DNA from: Mesorhabditis belari
Lineage: Eukaryota; Nematoda; Chromadorea; Rhabditida; Rhabditidae
Assembly (NCBI GenBank): GCA_958450365.1
Contig: CAUEEP010000910.1
Coordinates: 1,025,001 to 1,089,000, forward strand
Reading direction: 5' to 3'
DNA: 64,000 nt
Shown in pieces: positions 21,498-28,479 of the stretch (positions are counted from its first letter, which is position 1; every line of letters starts with the position of its first letter). The notes below the pieces were generated by a model, which made no database searches, was not told the origin of the DNA, and saw nothing but the letters and a program-made list of their open reading frames with translations. Position numbers and translations under genes: made by a program.

Positions 21498-23524
21498 TTA
21501 AAAAAAAAATAAAAAAAATTTTTTTTTTAAAATTTTTTTTAAAAAAACCCGGCGGAAAAAAGTTTTTTTTTATAAAAAAAAAAAAAAATTTTTTTTTATA
21601 AAAAAAAAAAAAATTTTTTTTTTCAACAATCGCTATTTTGCCAACAACAAAACAATGCTTAGGGTGACTGCGCGAAAAGCGGTCATTTATGTGATTCGGA
21701 CGGACAAACGCATGCCGATCTGTGCCATTTCAAAGAGAAACAGTGCATAATGGAAAGGAATCGACTCAAGAATATTACGATAGTGCATACAGGTAAAAAC
21801 GTTTCTTATCCAGCTATCAATCTATTCAATTAGGCGAATGCTGCAAGATTGAATCGTGCGACAAAACGGTGGACCCGGTTTGTGACTCGAATGGGGGAAC
21901 GCACGCGAGTTTGTGTCACTTCAAGAATACGAAGTGTATCCACGACAAGCTCCACCCGAACAATACATTACATTTCGAGTATACTGGTGAGTTGGGTAAA
22001 CGTCTCTTTGAATCAAAATACTTTTATATAGAAATCAACAGTATCAAGAAAAGTGACAAACTGAAACGCTTAACTCTATATAAATTTAGGTGCTTGTTGT
22101 GCCTCAAACTGTCCCGGAGATTGGGAACCGGTGTGCGATCAACACGGAAGAGTTTACAAAAATAACTGCTTTTTCCAACTGAAGAGTTGCGAATTGCGGA
22201 GAAGGTGGGTTTAGAAATGCTATTTATATTGATTTAAAAAGTTAAACAGCAAATTCTAGTGCAATCTTGCACAAAAACACGTACAATGAAAGCGTACAAC
22301 GGTAAAAGCTAGAGTGTTTTGCTTCCGAGTAAAGAATTACTCGAGTAAAACTTGCATGAGTCATTTTTACTCGATTAATCGATGCTTTTCGTCGAGTAAC
22401 TACGAGTAATCCTCTTTAAACGTCGAGTAAATTGAATATTTTTACATTCGAAGAGAATTTGCCAAACCAAATCAATTAAACAGTTGGATATCTTTAAAAG
22501 AAAGTCGTATATAAGTCAGCGCTCGTGATTTTTGCAATAGTACGATAAAAGTACGATAATTTTTCGCAAGTGTGCGTTTGAAAAAAACGTATTACTCGCG
22601 TGGAAGACATTGTACTTTAAAGTGTGGCAAAAACTACCGTACTCCTCTTAATTTGCAGGTATAAAAGGAAGAATTTCATTCTTTCATTCTCTTTCATTTC
22701 ATTCTCTTTCATTTCTTTTATTTAATTCTTTTATTTAATTCTTTTATTTAATTCTTTCATTTCATTCTTTTTGCGTATTTTTGATCTGGGGTTTTCTCCT
22801 TTATTCTTTAATGATTACACAACAAAGAAGTATACGTTCCTAGGTATAAACGGATGTGGACTAGAATTTGGGTTAAGCTAAAAAGAGTGGATCCCTTTTG
22901 ATATCCCGCCATCTCTAACACCCCGACAACCCAACTCAACTCCTCCAACGTATTAGAGGGGAGTCCCTGTGAAATGACCGACCTGTACTGCAGTTGCATA
23001 GACCCGGAAGATATGTATCTTTATTTACAGTAGTACAATAAGACGAATAGATTACAAATGAGTATAAGGGGAAGGGGGGACTCCAAATGAGAGTCTCACT
23101 TGTCCTCCAATCCCCAAGGACCGTCCCTTCTCGGCAATCAAAGGGATAAGCACAGAGGAGAACACATTTGCATACGAATAGACAAATCATTCAATAATAA
23201 CAATAGTAACTAAAATATCAGTTTGGCTCGGAGCTGACAGAAGTAAGCTTCCTTATTTTAAAAAGCGTTTAAAAAAAACGTATTACTCGCAAGGGAAAAA
23301 CTCTAGTTAAAACTACGATAAGAATAGATCATAAACTTTTATATCATAGTACTGTCCATCTTGGAAACTCTTTGTTTCTTTCTTTGCTAAATAGTCCTAT
23401 TTTCAGATCTGGCGGTGTCCTCTTAGAGACTCCATGTCCTGATCGTCGGACGAGAAGTTACAACTTGAAATCCCTCAACGGACATCACAATTTCCCCGTT
23501 GGAAGTCGAATCTATCATGTTTAG
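3779..23524 (+). CDS. Multi-Kazal-domain secreted protein, 5' end outside window
   Basis: Thirty-one exons chain in phase from 3779 to a TAG at 23522-23524 and encode about 1165 residues: roughly 18 Kazal-type domains joined by short strands, plus one basic then Thr/Ser-rich linker after the third domain. Each domain shows the family pattern: Cys-x2/3-Cys, then P-[VIL]-C-[DAG], G-x-T-[HY], x-N-x-C and a final G-x-C. Many have Thr-His where classical Kazal domains have Thr-Tyr. Kazal domains are known as extracellular serine-protease inhibitor or follistatin/agrin-type modules, so a secreted inhibitor or matrix protein is inferred. No transmembrane segment is seen. The C-terminus after the last domain is a short basic tail ending S-R-I-Y-H-V. 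The signal peptide should lie upstream of the window. Exon lists are given in the three segment entries. Not assigned to a named orthologue. Confidence 0.88.
4015..4567. mobile_element. Mariner-derived MITE, copy 1
   Basis: The terminal repeat TTGGGTTGGTGAATTGAAAA is mirrored at the right end (GTTTTCAATTCACCA), next to TA. On the minus strand near 4110-4145 a relic reads L-P-V-K-W-A-E-V-V-N-N-N, the C-terminus of mariner transposases. It is an internally deleted mariner in an intron of the multi-Kazal gene. Related copies: 17741-17845, 18193-18743 and 57655-58198. Confidence 0.8.
5625..5850. repeat. Minisatellite with about 41-55-bp units
   Basis: The block TTTTTGATGCATCAAGAATC followed by TCAGTTTCTTGATCTAGATTG is repeated about five times with small changes (GATCTAGATTG to GTTCAAGATTG). 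Confidence 0.8.
6210..6242 (+). other. Possible alternative first exon encoding a signal-like peptide
   Basis: ATG at 6210 opens M-K-I-L-L-L-F-V-L-Y-C and runs directly into a strong donor GTAAGT at 6243. The phase (0) matches the exon at 7246, which begins G-E-C at the start of Kazal 3. It would give a shorter secreted isoform from an internal promoter. It could equally be chance in an AT-rich intron; there is no other support. Confidence 0.25.
6330..6980 (-). pseudogene. Mariner transposase remnant with internal duplication
   Basis: Minus-strand frame 6598-6912 reads N-A-R-P-H-V-A-K-I-T-R-E-K-I-E-Q-L-G-W-E-L-L and then P-P-Y-S-P-D-I-A-P-S-D, the second and third catalytic region of mariner (DD34D) transposases. 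The usual Q-D-N-A-R-P-H is Q-V-N-A-R-P-H, so a catalytic Asp is lost. A stretch of about 70-95 bases around the P-P-Y-S-P-D-I-A codons is duplicated. Inactive. Confidence 0.8.
8121..8373. mobile_element. MITE with long inverted arms
   Basis: Arms contain GAAATATCATATTTGAAA, GATCGTCACTTTCGCGCG and TGTAACTCCCTTGTCTTT, mirrored on the right as GTTACAGAACGCGCGAG and TTCAAATATCATATTTCAG. It starts and ends next to TA (TACAGTACTGGAC / CAGTAGTGTA). Confidence 0.8.
8640..8915 (-). pseudogene. Tc1/mariner-type transposase N-terminal (HTH) fragment
   Basis: The minus-strand frame encodes a paired-like helix-turn-helix: H-R-E-A-I-T-M-L-L-K-A-G, then A-A-I-T-R-K-L-K-T-N, R-T-V-Q-R-L-A-K-Q-L and a G-R-P-R-S hook. 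The catalytic domain is missing; the frame closes within about 125 codons. Confidence 0.75.
10262..10565 (-). mobile_element. tRNA-derived SINE, copy 1
   Basis: Read on the minus strand, it starts with a tRNA-like head (GGTGGCGCAACGCCGG as box A, GGTTCGATCCC as a perfect box B). A body follows that includes, on the + strand, CTAGGGTATATCTTAACTTA. The body is shared with 16735-17055. The tRNA fold is imperfect, so it is not called a working tRNA gene. Confidence 0.7.
11198..11773. mobile_element. Foldback/MITE element in intron of the multi-Kazal gene
   Basis: TTGAGTTGTCCAGTTATGAA on the left is mirrored by TTCATAACTGGGCAACCCAA on the right. The arms run over 150 bases (GCGCGTTTTTACTATTTTG, TCGAAAGCT, CTCCTCTACATTTTG). 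It sits between the two exons that together encode Kazal 5. Confidence 0.85.
12214..13006. mobile_element. Foldback element with Tc1-type ends
   Basis: TACAGGGCGGTTCAATATTA at the left pairs with the reverse complement of the right end (TAATACTGGACCATCCTGTA), giving TA-CAGG ends. The arms are about 200 bases. The middle of about 390 bases has no transposase. Confidence 0.85.
13028..13270. repeat. Minisatellite, 30-bp unit, next to an exon
   Basis: About eight copies of AGAACTTCTATGAGCTAAAT plus AAAATGCCCC. The array ends about 10 bases before the acceptor of the exon at 13280. Long frames on both strands through it are a by-product of the unit length being a multiple of three. Confidence 0.9.
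13495..13563 (+). pseudogene. Possible relic of a Kazal half-exon inside an intron
   Basis: Between exons 13280-13369 and 13653-13734 the frame reads D-C-P-R-K-S-P-N-Q-N-V-C-D-S-F and then stops. The C-P-x-K-x-P-x-x-x-V-C-D spacing mimics the first half of a Kazal domain. It has no clear acceptor or donor. It may be a decayed duplicate of the 13280 exon or chance. Confidence 0.35.
14085..14405. repeat. Minisatellite, 15-bp unit TACTCAAGACTTACTG
   Basis: About 21 copies of ACTCAAGACTTACTG and variants (ACTCAAGGCTTGTTG) start directly after the donor of exon 14013-14079. The open frames here are repeat artefacts. Confidence 0.92.
15235..15607. repeat. Minisatellite, about 27-bp unit
   Basis: About 13 copies of GATAGCTCTATTACAAG plus TCAAGGATTA, with CGGTAGCTC and CAGTAGCTC variants. 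It lies in the intron that splits Kazal 9. Confidence 0.9.
16280..16640. mobile_element. Repeat family with CACCAAGAAATTTGAGCTCA
   Basis: The block CACCAAGAAATTTGAGCTCA followed by AAGTTAGATTGCCAATGGCA occurs in both orientations at 16280-16330, 16420-16470 and 16560-16610, and again several times at 56160-56740. It looks like an inverted-repeat element broken into pieces. Confidence 0.65.
16735..17055 (-). mobile_element. tRNA-derived SINE, copy 2
   Basis: The minus-strand head has GCACGTGTGGCTGACTGGTT (box A-like) and GGTTCGAACCC (box B). The body shares CTATATCTTAACTTAACCCA and CCCTAACCCT with the copy at 10262-10565. The acceptor stem has one mismatch and the anticodon loop is oversized, so it is read as a SINE and not a tRNA gene. 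Confidence 0.7.
17741..17845. mobile_element. Mariner-derived MITE fragment, copy 2
   Basis: The left end TATTGGGTTAGTGCATTGAA plus about 85 bases of the family body (TTGAACTAAAATTTATTCAA), then the similarity stops. Confidence 0.7.
17965..18192. repeat. GATCTAGA-rich foldback
   Basis: GTGAAGTGAGGTCCAACGTC and CAAGCCGATCACTCTAA are mirrored as TTAGAGTGATCGGCTTG and GACGTTGGACC. The motif TCCGATCTAGAAT recurs and relates this stretch to the large 17-bp array at 62679-63283. Confidence 0.75.
18193..18743. mobile_element. Mariner-derived MITE, copy 3
   Basis: TATTGGGTTGGTGCATTAAA at the left and TTTTCAATTCACCAACCCAA at the right, about 550 bases. The same relic of a mariner C-terminus is on the minus strand near 18285-18330. 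Inserted exactly where the GATCTAGA foldback ends. Confidence 0.82.
19395..19700 (+). pseudogene. Mariner transposase C-terminal fragment
   Basis: The frame reads F-L-Q-D-N-A-R-P-H-V-A-K-I-T-Q-E-K, then H-P-P-Y-S-P-D-I-A-P-S-D-Y-H-F-F and S-L-D-S-H-K-F-Q-N. Both catalytic Asp of this half (Q-D-N and P-S-D) are present. The N-terminal half is absent and the end is frameshifted, so it is inactive. Located in the 2.3-kb intron 17696-19991. Confidence 0.85.
20669..21188. mobile_element. MITE with TAGGTTGATGCATAAGT ends
   Basis: TAGGTTGATGCATAAGTGTT at the left matches the reverse complement of ACTTATGCATCAACCTA at the right, with TA at each edge. About 520 bases, intronic in the multi-Kazal gene. 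Confidence 0.82.
21331..21625. other. Homopolymer block, probable assembly error
   Basis: Runs of T, G and A up to about 60 bases alternate with almost no other sequence (G11, G10, T60+, A13). No known repeat looks like this, and it resembles a badly resolved consensus over a hard region. The neighbouring exon at 21663 is intact. Confidence 0.7.
22310..23310. mobile_element. Repeat-rich last intron of the multi-Kazal gene
   Basis: AAAAAACGTATTACTCGC occurs near 22584 and again near 23276, and CTAGAG/CTCTAG ends flank the block. Inside are TTTCATTCTTT runs (22675-22770) and an AT-poor stretch (22870-23170) of unknown origin. No exon is seen. Confidence 0.45.
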
Positions 23525-25074
23525 CGCGAAACCTTTCAAACACCACCCATCTGGGGCATCAATTTTATCGGTTTTTTTTGTTGACTTTACAACTTTTCTC
23601 TTTCATTTTCACCGATTCATCTTTCAAAAATGTTTCCAAATACGGGTTTCTTGTACATAAATCGTTTTTTTTAAAGATTTTTGACTTTTGACTATGATAA
23701 AAACCAAATTTACGAAAAACTACATAACAAGTTGTCTGCGTTTCTGAAGAAAAGGCGGTCATATTTGCAGGCAAATATTTGTGAGTGAACTTTTTGGGAA
23801 AGAAAAGAATTTCTTTGAAATAACACTCAAAGAAAGGTTAACTAAAGAGAAATGATTTCATACTGATAAAAATGATCAAAAGTTTAAGGGGATTACAGGA
23901 TGCTTGATGATCTGTAGGGTTACCGTAATTTAACATCCTAAAAACTAGTTTAACAGTTTAACAGCTAGAGATTTACTGATTGTGATTTTTTTTTTTAATA
24001 TTCTTAGACTTGAGGAATCTTGAGTAAAACTCTAAATAGTTTAAATCCAAAACTTAAGATTGCTGAACTTTAGCAAAATTTTGGCTTGCACTGTCATTGC
24101 CATGTGCTTTTAGCTTGGTTTTGGTTTGCTTTAGCTTTTGGTTTTAGCTTCTGTCTTTAGTTTTGCAGTTTATTTCCTCCTTGGGTACTAGTGCTCATTC
24201 AAGGGCTTGTTAAATGTGCTGTAAACCTCCGATTGGGTATTTTTTAGTAGATAAATGTAGCCAAGATCAAGAGCTACAATCCTCTATATAACACTTGGCA
24301 TTTTGAAATAAATTGAGCGTGCGAAAACTAATTTTCCAAAAAGTTGTGCGGATAGTTTTGAGAAACCCTGTATTTTAGCCGGATTTTATACAAGTTTATG
24401 TTAATAACTTTTGATAAAACAAATAGTTTTTGAAAGCTGACGTTTTAAGCTATCTAAATCTTTTTAAAACTTCCTGATCTGACAAGTTTAAGGTGCTTAA
24501 AAATGAGCTGCAAGTTGGTCAAAAAATTGGCGCGTCGATAATCGCTACCCCCGCGCCGTTAACCGTAAAGATCTCGTTTATGAAGTAAACTCGTTGAATA
24601 AGGCTGTAACCTATCAAGCCAATGAATTTCCCTGAACAGAAACAGCTTTTTCTAGAGATATTCCAAAAGAATGTTATAACCGTAAAGATCTCAGAAGCGG
24701 ATTTCAGATTTTTGTCTAAAAAGTGTACATTTTTTTGGTTGTAACATAGTTTCCAGATGCCAAAAACACGAAAACCCACGAATTTTTCGGATATTTTCTT
24801 TTTCTGTCACGTTTCTTGTGTCCAATTCGAGAACAATAGCCCAAATTCTCTGGACATTTCAAATAAATTCCCTTTTGATTTGTTCAGTTGTCCCATTCAC
24901 GTTGTCCCCTTCTTTAGCTCTCAAATCGGCCAGGACAAATATCCACAAAAGAAAAGAAAGCATATAAAAGATGTGCGTGAATAGAAAAATGGCAAAAAAA
25001 GAGGGGAAACCATTCTCGGGTTCGACTCTAAATTTAGCTCCAAGTGTTTCTAAAAGGAATTTCTTCTTTGAAAA
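23525..25074. other. Intergenic stretch
   Basis: 3' flank of the multi-Kazal gene and 5' flank of the small secreted gene. Apart from the diverged foldback arm at 24185-24325, nothing is recognised. The GTAAAGATCTC motif near 24565 and 24680 has no assigned role. Confidence 0.5.
24185..24325 (+). mobile_element. Diverged single arm of the 1188-1853 foldback family
   Basis: GCTCATTCAAGGGCTTGTTAA and the following GTAGATAAATGTAGCC, CTATATAACACTTGG follow the order of the right arm at 1710-1840 with many substitutions. No partner arm is seen nearby. Confidence 0.6.
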
Positions 25075-26194
25075 ATGTTCTCTACGGTGATATTCTCGAG
25101 TTTTCTTCTATTAGCAATGACAGAAACAGGTAAAGCTTTTATAAACTCAAAACTGTACCTTTAAAACTACTGTAACTAGAGCAGTTTTAAAGGTCTGATC
25201 TTTTATTGGTCAAAGAAAATATGGTAGAAAATATGGTAGAAAATTATGAGAGAAAAAAAAGCGATTACGAGTACTCGGCTTTCTGTGATTTTCATTTGGT
25301 ACTTCAACTAGGTTTCTCACGCAAGCGCTGAGAAAAACCAACTAGGTTTTTCACGAAAACTTCTGTATTCTCATCTAACTCTGTATTCTCATCGAAATTC
25401 TTCCAGAAATCGACACAACTTGTGTGCATCCATTCTTGACCTCACTTGGCACATGTCGAATGGGGAAATGCGCTGATCCAAGAGCCGCCTGTATCTTCAG
25501 TCTCGCCGCCAATCAACACATTTGCTGTGCACCACGACCGGGAGCCATTCAGCCAAGTTAGTTTACTTGAAGAAAAAAGAGGAAACGATCATGACTCTTA
25601 AACTAAACCACATAAACTTGATCATCTCAAAATATGGGGATTGGTATTGAATTGGATATAAAGATTGGTTATAGTAAGATATGTTTATGTGAATCCCTTC
25701 TGTTTAGCAATGTATTGAACCTGTAAATTAGACAGGAGCACTATAAACTACAAAAATGACAAACTATCACACTACAAACGCTTCATTCACTACAAACGAA
25801 CCGTACTCGCTCGTAGTCAAAGCGATCGACTCAGGCTACAAACCATTGTGACTTTCTTTAGAATTAATATTTTTCGGTGTGCTTTAGTCCATTCGAAAGC
25901 TCTTGAGATTCTCTTTTTTTGGAGCTATAGATCATTTCAATCCGGTAGATTTAAAGCAAATTAGAAGCGTTTGTAGTCTCCATGTCTACGGCAAAGTTTA
26001 ACTGTACTACTATTGATCAAACCATTTAACGTCATTTTTTAGTTTGTCCCTCATGGAACACCCCGCTCTTACCAATGCTATGCGATCCAACACAGCCAGT
26101 CGATGAACAATGTCCAGGAAAGGATCGATGCGAGAAGAGTGTTACTGATTTCACGCGAAAACCCGGACAAGAACCATATCTTTGTTGTCGATAA
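25075..26194 (+). CDS. Small secreted cysteine-rich protein
   Basis: Three exons, 25075-25129, 25407-25556 and 26043-26194, chain in phase (1, 1) to TAA at 26192-26194 and give 118 residues. Residues 1-18 (M-F-S-T-V-I-F-S-S-F-L-L-L-A-M-T-E-T) form a signal peptide. The mature part has two similar cysteine units, each with spaced Cys, a G-[TK]-[CD] or C-P-G-K turn and a terminal Cys-Cys (I-C-C-A-P and L-C-C-R), resembling the repeated cysteine-rich (lustrin-like) domains of nematode secreted proteins. Role unknown; an extracellular or cuticle-associated function is inference only. It lies 1.55 kb downstream of the multi-Kazal gene on the same strand, but the gap and the separate signal peptide argue for its own gene. 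Confidence 0.8.
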
Positions 26195-26252
26195 AGATTG
26201 GAGATTGAAAGAAAGAAAGAAAATTACATTACAATCAAAAATACAATAATAC

Positions 26253-27028
26253 ACGGTGACCAGAAATAACATTGCGGCCTAATTTAGCCTATTTTTAAAA
26301 AAACCAAAAAAACCAACAGAAACAACAATTTTTTATTAACAACATGATATAAAGAGAGCATAAAATCTACTTTTCTTCAAAGTGGCCACCTTTGGCTCCG
26401 ATGCAGAGCCTCAAACGCTTGATGAAGTTTTCGGCGATGGGCCGCAGCTCGGCCGGAGTGGCTCGATCCTATTCCCTGGTCAACCCTGACAAACGAGTCG
26501 AACTCGTTTGTTGTCGTCGTCGAGTTGTTGCCCTTGCTTGAGCTTGTAAGGGTGAAGATTGAGCTCATTTTTGGCCATAAGTCGAACCGATTCCCGAGCG
26601 ATCCCCGTCTGTCGAGCTATCTTTCTCATTGAGGCCTGTGGATTCCGGGCCACGCGCTTCTGAATCACTTTGCGATTTCTGGAGGTGTTGACTGTTCTTT
26701 TTCTGCCTCTTCCTGAACGATCTCCATCGTTGCCAAGCTCCTTGTATCGCTTAATCGCTTTTGAGACGAGCTGATGAGAAACACGTAGGAATCGCGCGAT
26801 CGCACTCGCGCCTTGACCTTGACGATGAAGCTTCAGAATGGCAAATCCCTTGTTTGTCACCCTATTAAAAAAATGAATAGACTTGAAAAAAAATAAAACC
26901 GCAAAGAAACTAATAAAAACAATCACAGAGAATAGGTTAAAAATAAATTTGTCCCCCAAAATTGAAATTTTGAGGATTTTGGGCTGCCGAAAATCCCGCA
27001 ACTTTATTTCTGGTCATCCTGTGTACTC
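26253..27028 (-). mobile_element. Tc1/mariner-superfamily element with decayed transposase
   Basis: TA-CACGGTGACCAGAAATAA at the left pairs with the reverse complement of the right end (TTATTTCTGGTCATCCTGTG-TA), so both ends and TA flanks are intact. The minus-strand frame from about 26860 encodes two helix-turn-helix units (G-F-A-I-L-K-L-H, V-S-K-A-I-K-R-Y, G-R-G-R-K-R, S-M-R-K-I-A-R-Q-T-G). The catalytic core is deleted and the frame breaks near 26480. It lies just 3' of the small secreted gene. Confidence 0.87.
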
Positions 27029-27357
27029 AAGATTTGGGTTGTTTTATCGAAGTTTTATCGTTTAATAATTGATTGCGAATTAAATCCTGCACAATTGCAT
27101 GGATTCTGCTTTTGAGCAATTACTAATTGTAGGCTTTTGCATTCAAAATATTCGTCAATTCGATAAAAATTGTCTTTGGTCTTCTTTTTGTGGCAAAAAT
27201 GTGTGAAAATCTCTGAATTTTATGCTATTTCTAGTAAATCTCAGTAAAACTTTCATATCATTTCAAAATTTTTATATAAAACCCTCAAAATTTCGCTAAC
27301 TTTGTTGATTTTTCAATAATTTCTCTTCGCGACTAATTTTTCTCTGCAATTTTGGGA

Positions 27358-28059
27358 TAGGCTAATTTCCGCCAATTTATTTGCGTCATTTGCGCAAGTA
27401 CGTTTGCACAAAAAGGGTCATTTGCGCAACTTTAACATTGTATTAAGTACTCGGATTTTTAATCATTATTTTCATTTTTGAGCTTTTTTTTTATTGTTTT
27501 TTTTTATTTTTTCTGAAATCTTCCAATTTTTTTGCGCAATCTTCCAATATTTATCTAAATTAGTCCTTTCTAGGAGCTAATAACCATTAAAATATTTTAT
27601 TGCTTTAACAAAAAAGTGCAACCGATAACAATGAAATTTAGGACAACAATAAAAATCAAATTTTTTAATATAAGTCAAAAGCTGAGAAAGGTGTTGCACA
27701 AAATCGCAACCGGGCAAGCGACCATTAGAAGTAGCAGTAAAACGTTGCTTTTGTCGAGCCAATACAGTTTTCTTCTGTGCGTAGTTTTGTCCAACAGTGA
27801 GATTGATAGTCGATGAAAGCTTGAAACGGTTGATTATTTGCGTCATTTCTTCGTAAAAGTTGCGCAAACGTACCTAAACGCAAACGAACTCAAACGTAAA
27901 GCGCACCGCTCTGCTTTCACGCCAGTCCCTTAAAAACGTCAAAAAAAGTTGCGCAAATGACCCTGTTGCGCAAATGAAAAGTTGCGCAAATGACCCTGTT
28001 GCGCAAATGAAAAGTTGCGCAAACGTACTTGCGCAAATAAAAAGGCGGAAATTAGCCTA
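27358..28059. mobile_element. DNA element with TAGGCTAATTTCCGCC ends
   Basis: TAGGCTAATTTCCGCC and GGCGGAAATTAGCCTA are perfect inverted ends about 700 bases apart. Sub-terminal GTTGCGCAAATGA motifs repeat in both arms (right arm three times). A minus-strand frame of 96 codons (27577-27867) inside has no recognised domain. It ends about 420 bases before the CLIP-like start codon. Confidence 0.85.
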
Positions 28060-28479
28060 CCCCGCAATTTTTGAATCCCATCGTCATTTGTAAAACAGTG
28101 TACTTGACGTTTCCCACAAAAAAAGCACTTGAAAATCTTGAAAATCGTGTTTGACATAGGAAAAGTTGGATTTTATGTTGAAAATGACACGATTTTTCCT
28201 TTCTTAAAACGATTTACAATTCTTAATTTGTTCAATATTTTGTTTTGTTTGGTTTTTTGGTCGAAATCTTGTCTAATCATTTGAATCCTATTACGATTTT
28301 TGTCAAACTAAAGTAAAGCCATTAAATTTCTCTTTTTAAATGTAAAATTTGCCGTTTTATTTTACAATAAACTTATCTTTTAAATCAAATTTAGATTATT
28401 ATTTCATTTATGGCAAAATCTCGTACAAAATTTAGATCATTATTTCATTTACCCGCCAAAATTTCGTCGCAAAAGGGAG

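Larger units (their letters stand above)
17082..23524 (+). other. Multi-Kazal gene, exon segment 3: Kazal 11-18 and C-terminus
   Basis: Exons: 17082-17226, 17266-17362, 17417-17561, 17600-17695, 19992-20140, 20181-20260, 20569-20647, 21663-21792, 21834-21986, 22090-22204, 23407-23524. Cores: S-P-I-C-G-S-D-N-K-I-Y, S-P-V-C-D-S-D-R-K-S-H, E-P-I-C-A-N-N, D-P-L-C-D-S-H-G-R-T-H, H-P-V-C-D-G-T-K-T-H, G-H-L-C-D-S-D-G-Q-T-H, D-P-V-C-D-S-N-G-G-T-H, E-P-V-C-D-Q-H-G-R-V-Y. Three introns are only 38-40 bases (17227-17265, 17562-17599, 20141-20180). The last exon starts inside a codon after R-R and ends at TAG 23522-23524. No clear AATAAA was found just downstream. Confidence 0.88.
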
